Source: Planctomycetales bacterium (lineage in GTDB: Bacteria > Planctomycetota > Phycisphaerae > SM23-33). Taken from it: a DNA stretch of 14,938 nt. Numbering within the stretch: position 1 is the first letter of the stretch; the number at the start of each line of letters is the position of its first letter. Under the pieces are notes generated by a model. It had not been told where the DNA came from. It was given only the letters and a program-made list of their open reading frames with translations, and made no database searches. Of this stretch, positions 14,313-14,938 are shown piece after piece. Made by a program: the position numbers and the translations under genes. Where the stretch lies: the NCBI GenBank assembly GCA_030642005.1, contig DAOWOP010000049.1, positions 1 to 14,938 on the forward strand, given 5' to 3'.

Positions 14313-14666
14313 ATGGACGACCAGGCCAAGCCTATTATCAGTTTCGACGATTTCAGCAAACTCGACCTTCGCGTCGCGAAGATAACAGCCGTCAGCGACC
14401 ACCCCAATGCCGACAAATTGATTATCCTCGACATCGACCTGGGAACCGAGCAGCGGAGGATTATCGCCGGGCTGAAACCTTACTGTCAGCCCGAATCGCT
14501 GGTGGGAAAGAACATCGTCGTAGTGGCCAACCTCCAGCCGAGGAAGATGCGAGGCTTGGAATCCAACGCCATGCTCCTGGCGGCGTCTTATATGGACGGC
14601 GATGAGCGCAAGGTCGTCGTCATCACGCCGGACGAGCAAATCCCGCCGGGCGCGGAAGTTTCGTGA
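14313..14666 (+). CDS. Free-standing MetG-type (OB-fold) tRNA-binding protein
   Basis: This 117-residue protein consists almost wholly of the EMAP-II/MetG C-terminal OB-fold that binds tRNA without sequence specificity. The hallmarks are LDLRVAKITAV at about 17-27, HPNADKLIILDIDLG at about 30-44, RRIIAGLKPYC, LVGKNIVVVANLQPRKMRG at about 63-81, and ESNAMLLAA, where the family usually has glycine before MLLAA. It lacks any synthetase catalytic domain, so it is often annotated as the methionyl-tRNA synthetase beta subunit. It could act in trans with a MetG lacking this domain, or as a CsaA-like chaperone. AAGGAG lies 8 nt before the ATG. It is the only plus-strand gene. The spacer upstream holds an inverted repeat; I see no convincing promoter. 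Confidence 0.9.
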   Translation: MDDQAKPIISFDDFSKLDLRVAKITAVSDHPNADKLIILDIDLGTEQRRIIAGLKPYCQPESLVGKNIVVVANLQPRKMRGLESNAMLLAASYMDGDERKVVVITPDEQIPPGAEVS

Positions 14667-14828
14667 AGATAAGCGTCCGGTTTGGGTAGTATTCCACACA
14701 GCACTTTCCCCACGGGTGGGTAATATTCCACTATTGATTGATTTTTGCGGGGAGTCTTTCATGGGGCTGTTTTTGTAACACTTGTATTCATCGGTAGTTG
14801 TAAAACAATCACGCCGGTAGCATATCTT

Positions 14829-14844
14829 TGGCACGCCTGCTGCA
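14829..14844 (+). promoter_or_regulatory. Sigma-54 (-24/-12) promoter candidate
   Basis: TGGCACGCCTGCTGCA matches the TGGCACG-N4-TTGCA consensus at all fixed positions but one, with GG and GC ten bases apart as required. It points to the right, out of the window. Sigma-54 is known to control PEP-CTERM genes in some bacteria, so the next gene may be another exported protein; that is speculation. Confidence 0.5.
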
Positions 14845-14913
14845 CTATGGAGGGATGAGGGAATCGAAAAAGAGTTTTTGAGACGCCTTTTGTTTTGGTA
14901 GTTGAAGTCTGGT

Positions 14914-14936
14914 CGGGAGGCTTGCTCAACCTCCCG
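14914..14936 (+). repeat. Hairpin CGGGAGG/CCTCCCG at the window edge
   Basis: A perfect 7-bp stem (14914-14920 and 14930-14936) encloses a 9-nt segment in which TTG and CAA can also pair. No T-run is visible before the window ends. It lies in the putative leader downstream of the sigma-54 site. Confidence 0.55.
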
Positions 14937-14938
14937 GC

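Larger units (their letters stand above)
14667..14938. other. Gene-free right end: promoter region for a gene beyond the window
   Basis: No supported coding sequence lies here; the only ATG near the end opens an eight-codon frame. Visible structure is a direct repeat GGGTARTATTCCAC at 14684-14697 and 14718-14731 (13 of 14 identical), an 11-bp palindrome TTGTAAAACAA at 14798-14808, a sigma-54-type site, and a terminal hairpin. Confidence 0.6.

Noticed and set aside
14199..14834. Minus-strand frame of 211 codons at the right end
   Set aside because: It is antisense to the tRNA-binding gene, which has strong family motifs and a good ribosome binding site.

Overview
The window looks like a piece of a Planctomycetota chromosome, most likely the Phycisphaerae side. 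This is an inference from the protein families. Two genes carry PEP-CTERM (exosortase) sorting signals, one giant protease carries a LEPR-XLL-like N-terminus and dockerin repeats, and REP-like palindromes lie between genes. No rRNA, tRNA or CRISPR array is visible. Every gene is on the minus strand except a small tRNA-binding protein at the right end.

Left half (1-6334, minus strand): an exopolysaccharide assembly operon. In transcription order it reads TPR-SPOR lipoprotein, Wza-type export lipoprotein, Wzz/GumC-type chain-length protein, CpsD/CapB-type cytoplasmic partner, O-antigen polymerase/ligase-like membrane protein, and the N-terminus of a Wzx-type flippase cut by the window edge. Gaps are 6, 55, -14, 60 and 4 nt, so the genes are almost certainly co-transcribed. 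The CpsD-like protein has lost the Walker A lysine, so this Wzy-dependent system seems to use a non-kinase partner.

Middle (6507-12947, minus strand): an RsuA/RluB-type rRNA pseudouridine synthase follows a repeat-rich spacer that holds a roughly 110-nt palindromic element. Upstream of it lie three genes for exported proteins: a 1062-residue KP-43-like subtilisin with Ig-like and dockerin modules, a HAF-repeat PEP-CTERM protein, and a small PEP-CTERM protein with a BsuPI (intracellular proteinase inhibitor) fold. The two PEP-CTERM genes share a conserved 5' region: a sigma-70-type promoter with 17-nt spacing, a leader of roughly 100-130 nt with a stem that shows a compensatory base change, and the same ribosome binding site. 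Similarity stops at the start codon. This shared leader is the best candidate here for something undescribed. A REP-like repeat cluster abuts one copy.

Right end (13182-14938): a class I mannose-6-phosphate isomerase (minus strand, with its own terminator) makes a sugar precursor plausibly used by the polysaccharide pathway. Across a divergent spacer with a 20-nt inverted repeat lies a free-standing MetG-type tRNA-binding protein (plus strand). The last 270 bases hold no gene. They contain a good sigma-54 -24/-12 site and a hairpin pointing out of the window, so they probably form the promoter region of the next gene.

Together the window links sugar precursor supply, polysaccharide polymerisation and export, and cell-surface proteins sorted by exosortase or LEPR-XLL routes. 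No exosortase gene is inside the window.
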